Assembly: GCF_003545815.1 (NCBI RefSeq)
Contig: NZ_PDUW01000003.1
Span: 248,001 to 312,000 of the forward strand
DNA: 64,000 nucleotides
Source of the DNA: Pusillimonas caeni
GTDB lineage: Bacteria > Pseudomonadota > Gammaproteobacteria > Burkholderiales > Burkholderiaceae_B
Direction: 5' to 3'
The translations under genes and the position numbers were made by a program. Shown here in pieces: positions 41,634 through 49,983 of this stretch. How positions within the stretch are numbered: position 1 is the stretch's first letter; each line of letters opens with the position of its first letter. A model generated the notes under the pieces. That model worked only from the letters and a program-made list of their open reading frames with translations, searched no databases and had not been told where the DNA came from.

Positions 41634-41998
41634 AGGCCGGGTTCGTCTACGTGATGGGCAATGCATACATGCCCAGGGTATACAAAGTCGGCGCAACGCA
41701 ACGCAGCCCGCATGCTCGAGCCGATGAGCTAAGCGCCGCCACCGGAGTGCCTGTGGACTTTCAGGTGCTGGGGTATGCGGAATTTGCAGACGCATTCGCA
41801 ATAGAGGCAGAAATTCATGACGTCTTCTGCTGCGAGCGTATCAATTCTGGGAGAGAGTTTTTTGAGGCTCCCTTGCAACAGTTGCTGGATGCTATCTGCG
41901 ACCACCCAGATCGGTTGAGCGCATGGACAGCCGAAAAGGATGCCAGCGTGTATGAGAGGCCACTCCTGGCCGTCATGGATGGCGGGCGGGTGGCATGA
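41630..41998 (+). CDS. GIY-YIG (T5orf172-type) nuclease family protein
   Basis: The 122-residue protein reads GFVYVMGNAYMPRVYKVGATQRSPHARADELSAATGVPVDFQVLGYAEF, the T5orf172/MUG113 version of the GIY-YIG fold ('YVM.....YKVG.T..P..R..EL...TGVP'), ending with a conserved Glu-rich EAEIHDVF and FFEAPL. It probably cuts DNA; in phages it may be a homing-like or recombination nuclease. Confidence 0.85.
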   Translation: MKAGFVYVMGNAYMPRVYKVGATQRSPHARADELSAATGVPVDFQVLGYAEFADAFAIEAEIHDVFCCERINSGREFFEAPLQQLLDAICDHPDRLSAWTAEKDASVYERPLLAVMDGGRVA

Positions 41999-42801
41999 AT
42001 TATTACCCCCACCACATCGGAGACTTCAACAGTGCCACACGACATCTGACGCGTATCGAGCGCAGCGTCTACCGTGACCTCATGGATCTGTACTACGACA
42101 CGGAATCACCGCTCACGCTCGACTTCAATGCGCTTTGCCGCCTGATTATCGCCCGCTCTGACGAGGAGCGAACAGCCGTTCAACAGGTGTTGAACGAGTT
42201 CTTCACAGAAACCAAGCATGGATGGTTTCACGATCGGTGCGATGACGAGATTTTGAAGTACCAAGCCAACATCGCAGCCAAATCAGCTGCGGGAAAGGCC
42301 AGTGCTGCACGTAGGGCACAGAAAAGCTCCCCAACGCCCAGCGCATGCGAAGCAACCGAACAAGAGGCGCCTAACGAAACCTCAACAGCTGTTGAACAGA
42401 TGTCGAACGAGTGTGCAACTAACCAAGAACCAATAACCAAGAACCAAGAACCAAAGAAGAAAAAGAATACCGCGCGTGCTTCGCCCGCGCAGTCGTATTC
42501 CGAATCTGACCTGGTCGCCTTTGGCGTGGATGTTCAGGTGGCTACTGAGTTTCTGGCGCTCCGAAGGCGAAAAGGGGCCAATCTGACCCCGCTTGCGCTG
42601 AAGGGCATCCAACGCGAAGCAGGCAAGGCTGGAGTCACGCTGGAAGACGCGTTGCGCAAATGCGTCGAACGAGGCTGGCAGGGCTTTGAGGCGGGTTGGG
42701 TAACAAACGACAAGGCCGGCATGGCCACAGGAGCAACACGACATGGGAACTTTGGGCAGCAAGACTACCACGCGGGGGTTGGGTCAGATGGGAGTTTTTG
42801 A
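41995..42801 (+). CDS. YdaU/DUF1376-like replication protein
   Basis: The 268-residue protein starts MNYYPHHIGDFNSATRHLTR and has ERSVYRDLMDLYYDTE and VLNEFFTETKHGWFHDRCDDEI, the YdaU (DUF1376) signature. A charged linker and a second helical domain follow. It acts upstream of a DnaC-like loader and is the likely phage replication initiator, as in Rac-type prophages. Confidence 0.88.
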   Translation: MNYYPHHIGDFNSATRHLTRIERSVYRDLMDLYYDTESPLTLDFNALCRLIIARSDEERTAVQQVLNEFFTETKHGWFHDRCDDEILKYQANIAAKSAAGKASAARRAQKSSPTPSACEATEQEAPNETSTAVEQMSNECATNQEPITKNQEPKKKKNTARASPAQSYSESDLVAFGVDVQVATEFLALRRRKGANLTPLALKGIQREAGKAGVTLEDALRKCVERGWQGFEAGWVTNDKAGMATGATRHGNFGQQDYHAGVGSDGSF

Positions 42802-43537
42802 GGTTCTGGGTACCGAGGAGCGCGCTTGCGAGGCGCATGGTGCCTACGTGGCCAAGAAATATCGCTACGGGTGGTCGGGCTGTATGGCTTGCCTAGATGA
42901 AGCGCAACGCCTCGAGAATGAGCAGCGGGCTCGCCAGCAGCAGGCCGACTGGGAGCGTGCCCGGCTGCAGAACCTGTTCAACCGAGCTGCCATCCCGCCA
43001 CGGTTCGAGGACCGCAGCCTGGAGAACTACGCCACCGAGCTGGACGGTCAGGCCAAGGCCCTGCGGATAGCCAAGCAGTACGCGGACACATTCGACGAGA
43101 ACGAGGGCGTTAGCCTGATCTTCTGCGGTGGCGTGGGTTCCGGGAAAACGCACCTGGCTATCGGAATCGCCAAGCAGATCATGCAAGGCTACAGATCGGC
43201 CCTGTTCATGTCGGTCATGGGCGCTGTGCGCAGCGTGAAGGAGACCTGGCGCGACAGCGACATCAGCGAGCGCAAGGCGCTGCAGAACCTGATCGAGCCG
43301 GACCTGCTCATTCTGGACGAGGTGGGCGTGCAGTTCGGCAGCGATACGGAAAAGCTGATCTTGTTCGAGATTATCAACGGCCGCTACGAGAATCGCCGGT
43401 CGACGATCCTAATCAGTAACCTGGCTATGGACAAGCTCACCGAATACCTGGGAGAGCGTGTCGTGGACCGATTACGCGAGGGCGGCGGCAAGCTGGTGGT
43501 GTTCGACTGGCCAAGCTACAGGAAGCGTGCAGCATGA
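42788..43537 (+). CDS. DnaC-like helicase loader
   Basis: The start is set at 42788 (MGVFEVLGTEERACEAHGAY) because DnaC-like phage proteins begin this way; an upstream ATG at 42743 is in frame. The 249-residue AAA+ protein has an N-terminal C14/H17/C32/C35 zinc motif, Walker A GGVGSGKTHL (about 113-123) and Walker B LLILDEVGVQ (D177-E178). It loads the host DnaB helicase for phage replication. Confidence 0.9.
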   Translation: MGVFEVLGTEERACEAHGAYVAKKYRYGWSGCMACLDEAQRLENEQRARQQQADWERARLQNLFNRAAIPPRFEDRSLENYATELDGQAKALRIAKQYADTFDENEGVSLIFCGGVGSGKTHLAIGIAKQIMQGYRSALFMSVMGAVRSVKETWRDSDISERKALQNLIEPDLLILDEVGVQFGSDTEKLILFEIINGRYENRRSTILISNLAMDKLTEYLGERVVDRLREGGGKLVVFDWPSYRKRAA

Positions 43538-43767
43538 CCGTCCAATGTATGGACTGCCAACACTTCAGCCTGCGAGACGCTGGCAAGATGGCCCGCCAGG
43601 GCTACGGACACTGCGACCTGCAGAAAAGCAAGAGCTCGTTCGAGAGCGCGGACTTCGAGCGTCAGTGCCGCGAGCATCGCCACGTCGACAGACAGACCTC
43701 GATCAGCCGCCGCGGCTGGCTGGAAGGGGAGCGCCTGAAATTCGCAAGGGAGGTGATGGGCACATGA
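43534..43767 (+). CDS. Zinc-binding phage protein, 77 aa
   Basis: MTVQCMDCQHFSLRDAGKMARQGYGHC is followed by QCREHRHV; the C-x2-C...C...C-x2-H pattern suggests a zinc site common to small phage proteins next to RusA. Start and stop overlap neighbouring genes. No biochemical role known. Confidence 0.7.
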   Translation: MTVQCMDCQHFSLRDAGKMARQGYGHCDLQKSKSSFESADFERQCREHRHVDRQTSISRRGWLEGERLKFAREVMGT

Positions 43768-44138
43768 CTCTCGACCGACTGACCATCATTCTGCCCTGGC
43801 CTGATCCGGCGCTGTTCCCGAACGCGAAGGGTGGCAAGCACTGGGCTTCATTTCAAGCGCAAAAGGTGCGCGCCCGCCAGGACGGCTACTTCGCTGCCAA
43901 GCAGGCCCTGGGCGCCAACACCATCGCGCTCACAGAGCGAACGCCGGTGAATGCCCTGTTCGTATTTCCGGACCGGCGCAACCGCGACATCGAAGGATGC
44001 ATTGGGGCCATCAAACACCACATCGACGGCGTGGCGCAGGCTTTGGGCGTTGATGACAAGCTATTTCGACCTTGGACGCTCGACGACGCGCTAGACGCCC
44101 AGGGCAGGGGATTCGTAAAAGTGGAGATAGGCCAATGA
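43764..44138 (+). CDS. RusA-family Holliday-junction resolvase
   Basis: Started at 43764 (MTLDRLTIILPWPDPALFPN); 124 residues. It has the RusA core FPDRRNRDIEGCIGAIKHHIDGVAQALGVDDKLF, with the acidic residues expected for junction cleavage (D-x-R-R-x-R-D and DD). It resolves recombination intermediates produced with RecT, the exonuclease and NinB. Confidence 0.85.
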   Translation: MTLDRLTIILPWPDPALFPNAKGGKHWASFQAQKVRARQDGYFAAKQALGANTIALTERTPVNALFVFPDRRNRDIEGCIGAIKHHIDGVAQALGVDDKLFRPWTLDDALDAQGRGFVKVEIGQ

Positions 44139-44485
44139 ACAGCTACGAACTCAAGAAAGCAGCCATCGAGAAACTGCACGCAACGACAGGCAAGAAGCTG
44201 TCGTCAACTGCGGTCATGCTCGATATCTGCCGAGCCATAGGCCGCCATCCGAAGGGCGGGCTGACCCCAGCGCAGATTCTGCGTGACTACCTGGGCATCA
44301 AGGACGAGCAGCCCGCGAACGCCGTGGTTGCGCCCTACAGGCCGCCGTTTCGCCCGATGCGCGCGCCGAGTCATCCACGCCTAGCCGACATCCAGCGGGC
44401 ACAGCCGCCGATGATGACGCCGACAGGTACCGGGAACTGGAACCAGTACACGAGTTACATGATGGGAAATGGGAGGGCGCGCTAA
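44135..44485 (+). CDS. Hypothetical phage protein, 116 aa
   Basis: From ATG 44135 (overlapping the RusA stop). A helical N-terminus (ATTGKKLSSTAVMLDICRAIGRHPKGG) precedes a Pro-rich tail. No family recognised. Confidence 0.6.
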   Translation: MNSYELKKAAIEKLHATTGKKLSSTAVMLDICRAIGRHPKGGLTPAQILRDYLGIKDEQPANAVVAPYRPPFRPMRAPSHPRLADIQRAQPPMMTPTGTGNWNQYTSYMMGNGRAR

Positions 44486-44841
44486 TGCGCGAGATCACCG
44501 CCGAAGACCTGCTCTGGAACTGGGCCCGCTGGTGCTGGTCGGGGGAGACGGTGGGGAATATGACGCCCTACGTCTCATGGGAGGACGACCACCGGCCGAT
44601 AAACCACGAGCATGCCCAAATCGTGGACGAAATGCACCGCGGCTTGCCGCACCACGAAGGAATGGTCATCACCGCCGAGTATCCGCAGAAGAACGCAATG
44701 TTCGGGGAGCTGCACGCTCGGGCGCGCCAAGAATCTGCCCGGCGCTGGATAGGGCAGGTTACCGACGTCTGGCTAACCGAGCATGAGTACCTGCTGTATT
44801 TGGGCCTGTTTAAGAATCAAGTGGAGCGGAGGCTGCTTTGA
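44485..44841 (+). CDS. Hypothetical phage protein, 118 aa, at the Q-like position
   Basis: The start overlaps the previous stop (TAATG). The protein is Trp-rich at the front (LLWNWARWCWSGETVGN), with a conserved-looking ITAEYPQKNAMFGELHARARQESARRWIG and EHEYLLYLGLF. Position at the end of the early block is where antiterminator Q usually lies, but no zinc motif is present, so that role is only a possibility. Confidence 0.6.
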   Translation: MREITAEDLLWNWARWCWSGETVGNMTPYVSWEDDHRPINHEHAQIVDEMHRGLPHHEGMVITAEYPQKNAMFGELHARARQESARRWIGQVTDVWLTEHEYLLYLGLFKNQVERRLL

Positions 44842-45140
44842 AGTATGCGAAAGAGGTTATTGACTTGATGGCAGCCTACCCAGGGCGCAAGTTCAAGATG
44901 CGCCATATCGTCAATTACGTGGCGCCAGGGGCGTCGACGCGTCAAAAGGCGTCGATCAGGGAGGGGGTTCGGCGCGTGGTCCTGGCGCTGGAGGAGTCGG
45001 GCCAGATTTCCAGCACAAGAGAAGAGGTGCCGAATGGATCGGATGCTGAATACTGGTGGAAACCGCAACATCAAGAGCTTTCAACCCGCAATGGAAACCG
45101 CCATAATATCCCCCAGGACAATTGCGCCTATAGCTTTTGA
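44838..45140 (+). CDS. Winged-helix-like phage protein, 100 aa, TTG start
   Basis: A TTG at 44838 overlaps the previous stop (TTGA) and has GGAGGCTGCT upstream. The core RKFKMRHIVNYVAPGASTRQKASIREGVRRVVLALEESGQISS looks like a winged helix. It is followed at once by a terminator. It may be a late regulator; not recognised. Confidence 0.6.
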   Translation: MKYAKEVIDLMAAYPGRKFKMRHIVNYVAPGASTRQKASIREGVRRVVLALEESGQISSTREEVPNGSDAEYWWKPQHQELSTRNGNRHNIPQDNCAYSF

Positions 45141-45165
45141 AGCTCCGCCACGCGCGGGGCTTTTT
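45141..45165 (+). terminator. Intrinsic terminator at the end of the early rightward block
   Basis: AGCTCCGC-CACGC-GCGGGGCT forms an 8-bp stem (one G-T pair) followed by TTTTT (45161-45165), one nt after the stop of the 100-aa gene. Confidence 0.75.
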
Positions 45166-45207
45166 GCCGTTTGTCTCCTCCGCTGCGTTCCCCCGCAGTA
45201 ACTCGCG

Positions 45208-45245
45208 GCCCTGCTGTTTGACAACGGCAGGGCTGCTCTCTTTTT
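45208..45245 (+). terminator. Second terminator-like hairpin
   Basis: GCCCTGC (45208-45214) pairs with GCAGGGC (45227-45233) around a 12-nt loop, followed 8 nt later by a T-run (45241-45245). In tandem with the preceding terminator it would insulate early from late genes unless an antiterminator acts. Confidence 0.5.
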
Positions 45246-45257
45246 GGAAATCTCGTA

Positions 45258-45449
45258 ATGGCTGGTGAGGAAATAAAGAAATTCGCCATTGCCCACGTAG
45301 GCCCAGAAGGTCGCGTAGCCTTGTGCGAGATATTCGGCGACGTGATCGAGGCTGAGAGCTGGAAGGAGGCACGCAAGCGCGTTCCGGCTGGAGGCCTTGC
45401 GGATCGGCCGGGCTATGGGGGCGAAGTGACTGAAGGCTGGAATGGATAA
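45258..45449 (+). CDS. Hypothetical phage protein, 63 aa
   Basis: The protein MAGEEIKKFAIAHVGPEGRV then ALCEIFGDVIEAESWKEARKRVP is a compact beta-alpha unit with no recognised family. It stands alone between the terminators and the GrlR-like gene; no clear RBS. Confidence 0.5.
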   Translation: MAGEEIKKFAIAHVGPEGRVALCEIFGDVIEAESWKEARKRVPAGGLADRPGYGGEVTEGWNG

Positions 45450-45502
45450 CCGGTGACGGATGGGGCATACTGTAGCTTCTTATTACAATAGGAGCGAGCA
45501 GC

Positions 45503-45841
45503 ATGGCACTATCAGGATTTTTTCGAATCGATTTTGGCGCAGCTCTGCCTGGTGCCCCAGGCGTAGTGGTGGTAGAGAATGGGATGGTGCGTGGAAGTGA
45601 TGGAATATTCCTGTTTTCAGGAACATTCAGTGACGGAGACGGACGATGCCGAGCTGTCGTCAATGTGAAATCGATTAACGGATCGCCGCTGACGGTTTTC
45701 AATACGCATCAAAGCTCATTTCAACTGGGGCTAGAAGGACAGGCAGATGACAGTTCTTTCGTCCTCAAGGGCGGCGGCCCGGTACAAGGGCAGATTGGCA
45801 TCACCATATCAGGCCGCAAGATTGCGGATTTGAATTTTTAA
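45503..45841 (+). CDS. GrlR-like regulatory protein
   Basis: ATG 45503 has AGGAGCGAGCAGC upstream; 112 residues. The pattern GFFRIDFGAALPGAPGVVVVENGMVRGSDGIFLFSGTFSDGDG and later QGQIGITISGRKIADL matches the lipocalin-like GrlR family, known from the negative regulator of the LEE type III secretion system but also widespread in prophages. It has its own terminator, so it is a single-gene cargo unit just before the terminase genes. Confidence 0.75.
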   Translation: MALSGFFRIDFGAALPGAPGVVVVENGMVRGSDGIFLFSGTFSDGDGRCRAVVNVKSINGSPLTVFNTHQSSFQLGLEGQADDSSFVLKGGGPVQGQIGITISGRKIADLNF

Positions 45842-45863
45842 CGACTGAGCACAACATCTTCTC

Positions 45864-45883
45864 ACCGCCTTCGGGCGGTTTTT
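45864..45883 (+). terminator. Intrinsic terminator after the GrlR-like gene
   Basis: ACCGCC-TTCG-GGCGGT is followed by TTTTT (45879-45883), 23 bp after the stop. Confidence 0.85.
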
Positions 45884-45899
45884 ATTTGGGGCAAAGATA

Positions 45900-46448
45900 A
45901 TGGCGCTGACAGCGAAACAGCGCCGCTTCGTGGAAGAGTACCTAGTGGACTTGAACGCCACGCAAGCGGCGATCAGGGCGGGGTACTCGAAAAAGACAGC
46001 CCGACAGATAGGCGAAGAGAACCTGTCAAAACCTGACATTGCTCAGGCGGTGCAGGCAGCTCAGGCAAAGCGGTCTGAGCGTACCGAAGTCGATGTCGAC
46101 TACGTCGTCAAGCGCATGGTCGAGATCGATCAGATGGATGTCCTGGACATCATGACGGACGGCATGAGCCTGAAGCCGGTCAGTGAATGGCCGCGCGTAT
46201 GGCGCCAGTACTTATCAGGATTTGATCTAGCCGAAATGTTCGAGGGCCGCGGCGAGGATCGCGACATGGTCGGTATCCTCAAAAAGATCAAGTGGCCCGA
46301 CAAGATCAAGAATCTGGAGCTGCTGGGCCGGCACTTGGGCATGTTCAAGGTTGAGCACACGGGCGCAGGCGGCGGGCCTATCCAGCATGTGACGATGACT
46401 CCTGATCAATTCACCTCCCTAGCGCAGGAGATGCTCAACAAGGTGTGA
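45900..46448 (+). CDS. Terminase small subunit
   Basis: The 182-residue protein has the Terminase_2 pattern ALTAKQRRFVEEYLVDLNATQAAIRAGYSKKTARQIGEENLSKPDIAQAV, a DNA-binding HTH, then an acidic helical region for oligomerisation. It recognises the phage packaging site and is followed by the large subunit. Confidence 0.92.
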   Translation: MALTAKQRRFVEEYLVDLNATQAAIRAGYSKKTARQIGEENLSKPDIAQAVQAAQAKRSERTEVDVDYVVKRMVEIDQMDVLDIMTDGMSLKPVSEWPRVWRQYLSGFDLAEMFEGRGEDRDMVGILKKIKWPDKIKNLELLGRHLGMFKVEHTGAGGGPIQHVTMTPDQFTSLAQEMLNKV

Positions 46449-46452
46449 CGCC

Positions 46453-47904
46453 ATGAGGTTCAACGAACTGACCGATCACGAGCGGTTCGTTGGGCGCACT
46501 CTGGCCAGAGAGGACCTGTACTACTTCTCCCGGTACATGTTTCTGGCGCGGCGAAACTTTGCGTGGCTGCGCTCGGATCACCACCAGGTCATTTGCGACG
46601 CACTGATGCGTGTGTATCGGGGCGAGTGCAAGCGGCTCATCATCAACGTGCCGCCGCGGTACTCGAAGACCGAGTTGGCCGTGGTCAATTTCATGGCCTG
46701 GGCGCTGGGCCGGCACCCCGATGCGGAGTTCATCCACACGAGCTACGCGGCCACGCTGGCCGTGCAGAACGCCGCCAATGCGCGAGAACTCGTCAAGCAC
46801 GAGGAATACCAACAGATTTTCCCCGGCGTCGGGATTCGTGCCGACAGCAACGCCAAAGGCGACTGGCGCACGACAGCGGGCGGCGTGGTCTATGCGGCGG
46901 GCTCGGGCGGCACGATCACCGGCTTCGGCGCCGGCAAGGCCAGGCCTAGTTTCGGCGGCGCCATCATCATCGATGACCCGCACAAACCCGACGAAGCGAC
47001 TTCGGAGGTCATCCGCCAGGGCGTCATCGACTGGTTCCAGAACACGCTGGAGTCGCGGCGCAACAGCCCGGACACGCCGATCATCGTCATCATGCAGCGA
47101 TTGCATGAGGAGGACCTGGCCGGCTGGCTGCTGGCCGGCGGCAACGGGGAGACCTGGGAGCATGTGTGCCTTGAGGCACTGATCGACGAGGATCTGCCCA
47201 CGGAGCGGGCGCTGTGGCCGGCCAAACACACCGTGGCCGACCTGAAGCGCCTCAAAAAGGCCAACAGCTACGTTTTCAGCGGTCAGTACCAGCAGCGGCC
47301 CACGCCGAAGGGCGGGGCGATCATCAAAGGGGAGTGGTTCCCGCGCTACCGTGTGGTGCCGCCCCTGCTGTGGCGCGCCGCCTACGTCGATACCGCCCAA
47401 AAGGCCAAAGAGCACAACGACTACACCGTGTTTCTGCATGCCGGCATGGGTCAGGACGGCCGCGTATACCTGCTGGACTGCGTGCGTGACAAGATGGACG
47501 CCGTCAAGCTCGAGCAGACTGCCCGCGATCTGTATGCCAAATGGAAGTTGGCCAAGTCATACCAGGGCAAGGCCTTCCGGTATTACGCCATCGAGGACAA
47601 GTCCAGCGGCACGGGTCTGATCCAGCAACTCAAGACGAAACACACTATCCCGGTCAAGGAGCTGCAGCGCCTGCGCGGACAGGACAAGTACAGCCGGGTA
47701 ATGGACATTCAAGGGCACTTAGAAAGCGGATTTGTCTGCCTACCGGAGGAAGCACCCTGGGTGGCGGACTTCATTGCCGAGTGTGAGGCCTTTACCGCCA
47801 CTGACAGCCATGCGCACGACGACCAGGTCGATGCGCTGGCTGACTGCGCTGCTGACATGCTCGGCGGCAACGACATAGAACGATTCCTGGCGCTATCACA
47901 ATGA
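46453..47904 (+). CDS. Terminase large subunit
   Basis: The 483-residue packaging motor has an ATPase P-loop variant NVPPRYSKTEL (P67-T73), FGAGKARPSFGGAIIIDDPHK as Walker B, and a C-terminal RNase-H-like nuclease with YVDTAQKAKEHNDYT, YAIEDKSSGTGL and SHAHDDQVDALAD. It cuts the concatemer and pumps DNA into the head. Confidence 0.95.
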   Translation: MRFNELTDHERFVGRTLAREDLYYFSRYMFLARRNFAWLRSDHHQVICDALMRVYRGECKRLIINVPPRYSKTELAVVNFMAWALGRHPDAEFIHTSYAATLAVQNAANARELVKHEEYQQIFPGVGIRADSNAKGDWRTTAGGVVYAAGSGGTITGFGAGKARPSFGGAIIIDDPHKPDEATSEVIRQGVIDWFQNTLESRRNSPDTPIIVIMQRLHEEDLAGWLLAGGNGETWEHVCLEALIDEDLPTERALWPAKHTVADLKRLKKANSYVFSGQYQQRPTPKGGAIIKGEWFPRYRVVPPLLWRAAYVDTAQKAKEHNDYTVFLHAGMGQDGRVYLLDCVRDKMDAVKLEQTARDLYAKWKLAKSYQGKAFRYYAIEDKSSGTGLIQQLKTKHTIPVKELQRLRGQDKYSRVMDIQGHLESGFVCLPEEAPWVADFIAECEAFTATDSHAHDDQVDALADCAADMLGGNDIERFLALSQ

Positions 47905-49157
47905 CGACACTGAAACTGGACGGCTACGAAAGCGCCCTTATCGGACACCGGCGCCTACAGATGGGTGCCGGCGTGCTCAGCGCCAGCATGCTGTACGCGC
48001 AGGGAGGTCTGTACGGACGCGTCATCGACAAGCCCGCGGACAAGGCCGTGGCCCGGGGCGTCGAGATCGAGGGTGACGATGGTCGCCTGCAGGCAGAACT
48101 GGACCGCCTGAAGGTCATGCCTGCGCTGGCCGACGCGTTGCGCTGGTCGCGCCTGTCGGGCGGAGCGGGAATCGTCATCATCGCTGACGATGGCGCGGTG
48201 AACACGCCGCTCAACCCTGAATCTATCGGCGAAATCGCAGAACTGCGCGTTTTCGACATCGAGGACATCAGCGCCGACGAACGCCGCTACAGTGACCCGC
48301 GCCAAGCCAACTTCGGAATGCCCGAGTTCTACCGCGTGCACACGGGCAGCGCGACCTTTGTCGTGCACGAAAGCCGCCTGGTAGAGGTGGGTGGAGATCC
48401 GCTGCCGGCCAAGCTGAAGACGCGCGGAATCCCTTGGCAGGGCCGATCAGTCGCCGAAATGGCGTTTCCTGCGGTCATGCGTTTCCAAGAGGGCGTGCGC
48501 TTGGCCGTATCTATCCTGCAGCGGAAGCAGCAGGCCGTTTACGGCATGAAAGGCCTGGCCGACATGATCCAGAACGATCTGGAGCCCGTCGTACAGAAGC
48601 GCATCAACCTCGTCGACGCGGTGCGCGGCGTGCTCAACACGGTCGCAATCGATAGCGAGGATGAGTACGACATCAAGGACATGAACCTGTCCGGCGTCAA
48701 GGACGTGCTGCAGGAGCTGCAGGTGGCCTGCTCGGCTGATACGGGCATGCCGGTAACGATTTTGTTCGGCCGCTCACCTGGCGGCTTGAACGCCACCGGC
48801 GATGCAGACTTTGACGGCTACCACGAGATGATCGAGGGAGCCCAGCGCACGCGGCTCACGCCTGCTCTGGAGCGGATTGTGTCGCTCATCTATGCCCAGC
48901 GCTCGTTCTCGAATCCGCCCGAAGACTGGTCTATCAAGTGGCCAGCGCTCGAGTCCCCGACCGACAAGGAGTCGGCCGAGGTCAGGAAGACCAACGCCGA
49001 GGCCGAAGCGAGGGAAATGGAAGCTTTGGACAAAGCCGTAGGCCTCGGGCTCGTCAGCGAGGAGGAGGCGCGCGAGTACCTGACCGAGCTTGAGCGCTAC
49101 GGATTGGAAAAGGACGATGGCCCAGACAACTCAGCGCAGTACGCGGCCGCCACGTAA
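47901..49157 (+). CDS. Phage portal protein, DUF1073 type
   Basis: The 418-residue protein matches the DUF1073 portal group (GLYGRVIDKPADKAVARGVEI, DALRWSRLSGGAGIVII, PVTILFGRSPGGLNATGDADFDGYHEMIEGAQ). It forms the ring through which DNA passes. It overlaps the terminase stop and the next gene by 41 nt. The fold is the same as that of proteins annotated with Acb1-like anti-CBASS names, but no Acb1 active-site motif (H-x-T pairs) is seen. Confidence 0.88.
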   Translation: MTTLKLDGYESALIGHRRLQMGAGVLSASMLYAQGGLYGRVIDKPADKAVARGVEIEGDDGRLQAELDRLKVMPALADALRWSRLSGGAGIVIIADDGAVNTPLNPESIGEIAELRVFDIEDISADERRYSDPRQANFGMPEFYRVHTGSATFVVHESRLVEVGGDPLPAKLKTRGIPWQGRSVAEMAFPAVMRFQEGVRLAVSILQRKQQAVYGMKGLADMIQNDLEPVVQKRINLVDAVRGVLNTVAIDSEDEYDIKDMNLSGVKDVLQELQVACSADTGMPVTILFGRSPGGLNATGDADFDGYHEMIEGAQRTRLTPALERIVSLIYAQRSFSNPPEDWSIKWPALESPTDKESAEVRKTNAEAEAREMEALDKAVGLGLVSEEEAREYLTELERYGLEKDDGPDNSAQYAAAT

Positions 49158-49983
49158 GCCGCGCAAGTGGCTGCGGCCCGCGTCGATCGAACGTGAGTAC
49201 GTGCGATATCTGCGAGACATCGCTAGGGACGTAAACGGCGCCATCGAGGCGAAGATTATCCCTGTGCTGAGCCAGCTACGACAGGACGATTGGCGTGACA
49301 TCCCTGAAAGCACGGGCTGGTACGAGCGGCTGCGCTTGGCCGTGGCCGATGCCGCGGCCCTGGTTACGCTGCCGGCACTGGTCGAGACTGTTTCGCGGTT
49401 CGGCCGCCGGGTGGATGATTTCAACGCCGCCCAGTTCCATGCCATCCTGCGCGCTGCTTATCGGGTCGATATTTTTCAAGCTGAGCCCTGGCTGGCTGAA
49501 GTCCTGAGCCAGTTCGAGGCCGAGAACATCCGGCTTATCCGCTCCATACCCCAGCAGGCCCTGGACCGTCTGCATGGCAAGATCGTCCAGGCGGTGCGCA
49601 ATGGGACGCCCACGGCTCTGCTGCGGGACACAGTGCGCGAGGAGTACGGAATCACCCTCAGACGCGCCGAACTCATCGCCCGAGACCAGATCGGCAAGTT
49701 GAACGGCCAGCTGACCGGCCAGCGGCAGCAGGGCATCGGCGTGACTTCCTACAGGTGGCGCGGCAGCCTGGACGAGCGCGAGCGCGATGAGCACGTCGCG
49801 CGCGAAGGGCGGGAGATCGCTTGGGATGACCCTCCCAATGACGGGCATCCGGGTGAACCCATCCAATGCCGATGCTGGGCCGAGCCGATATTGCCGCTGC
49901 TTGAGGACATCGAGGGCCTGGTCTACACCGACCCGATGCCGGCCAGGGGCTTTACCCGAACACGATTAGGAATACCGCCATGA
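49117..49983 (+). CDS. SPP1 gp7-like (MuF) head morphogenesis protein
   Basis: The start is ATG 49117 (MAQTTQRSTRPPRKPRKWLR), with AAAAGGACG upstream. The 288-residue protein has a basic N-terminus and the C-terminal MuF/phage-Mu-F-like domain ELIARDQIGKLNGQLTGQRQQGIGVTSYRWRGSLDERERDEHVAREG with Cys-x-Cys (CRCWAEP). It is a minor head protein linked to portal. Confidence 0.9.
   Translation: MAQTTQRSTRPPRKPRKWLRPASIEREYVRYLRDIARDVNGAIEAKIIPVLSQLRQDDWRDIPESTGWYERLRLAVADAAALVTLPALVETVSRFGRRVDDFNAAQFHAILRAAYRVDIFQAEPWLAEVLSQFEAENIRLIRSIPQQALDRLHGKIVQAVRNGTPTALLRDTVREEYGITLRRAELIARDQIGKLNGQLTGQRQQGIGVTSYRWRGSLDERERDEHVAREGREIAWDDPPNDGHPGEPIQCRCWAEPILPLLEDIEGLVYTDPMPARGFTRTRLGIPP

Noticed and set aside
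47901-49157. Anti-CBASS Acb1 function for the portal-position gene
   Set aside because: Family names mix the two, but the sequence has a portal pattern, the right length and the right place, and no two-His phosphodiesterase motif was found.
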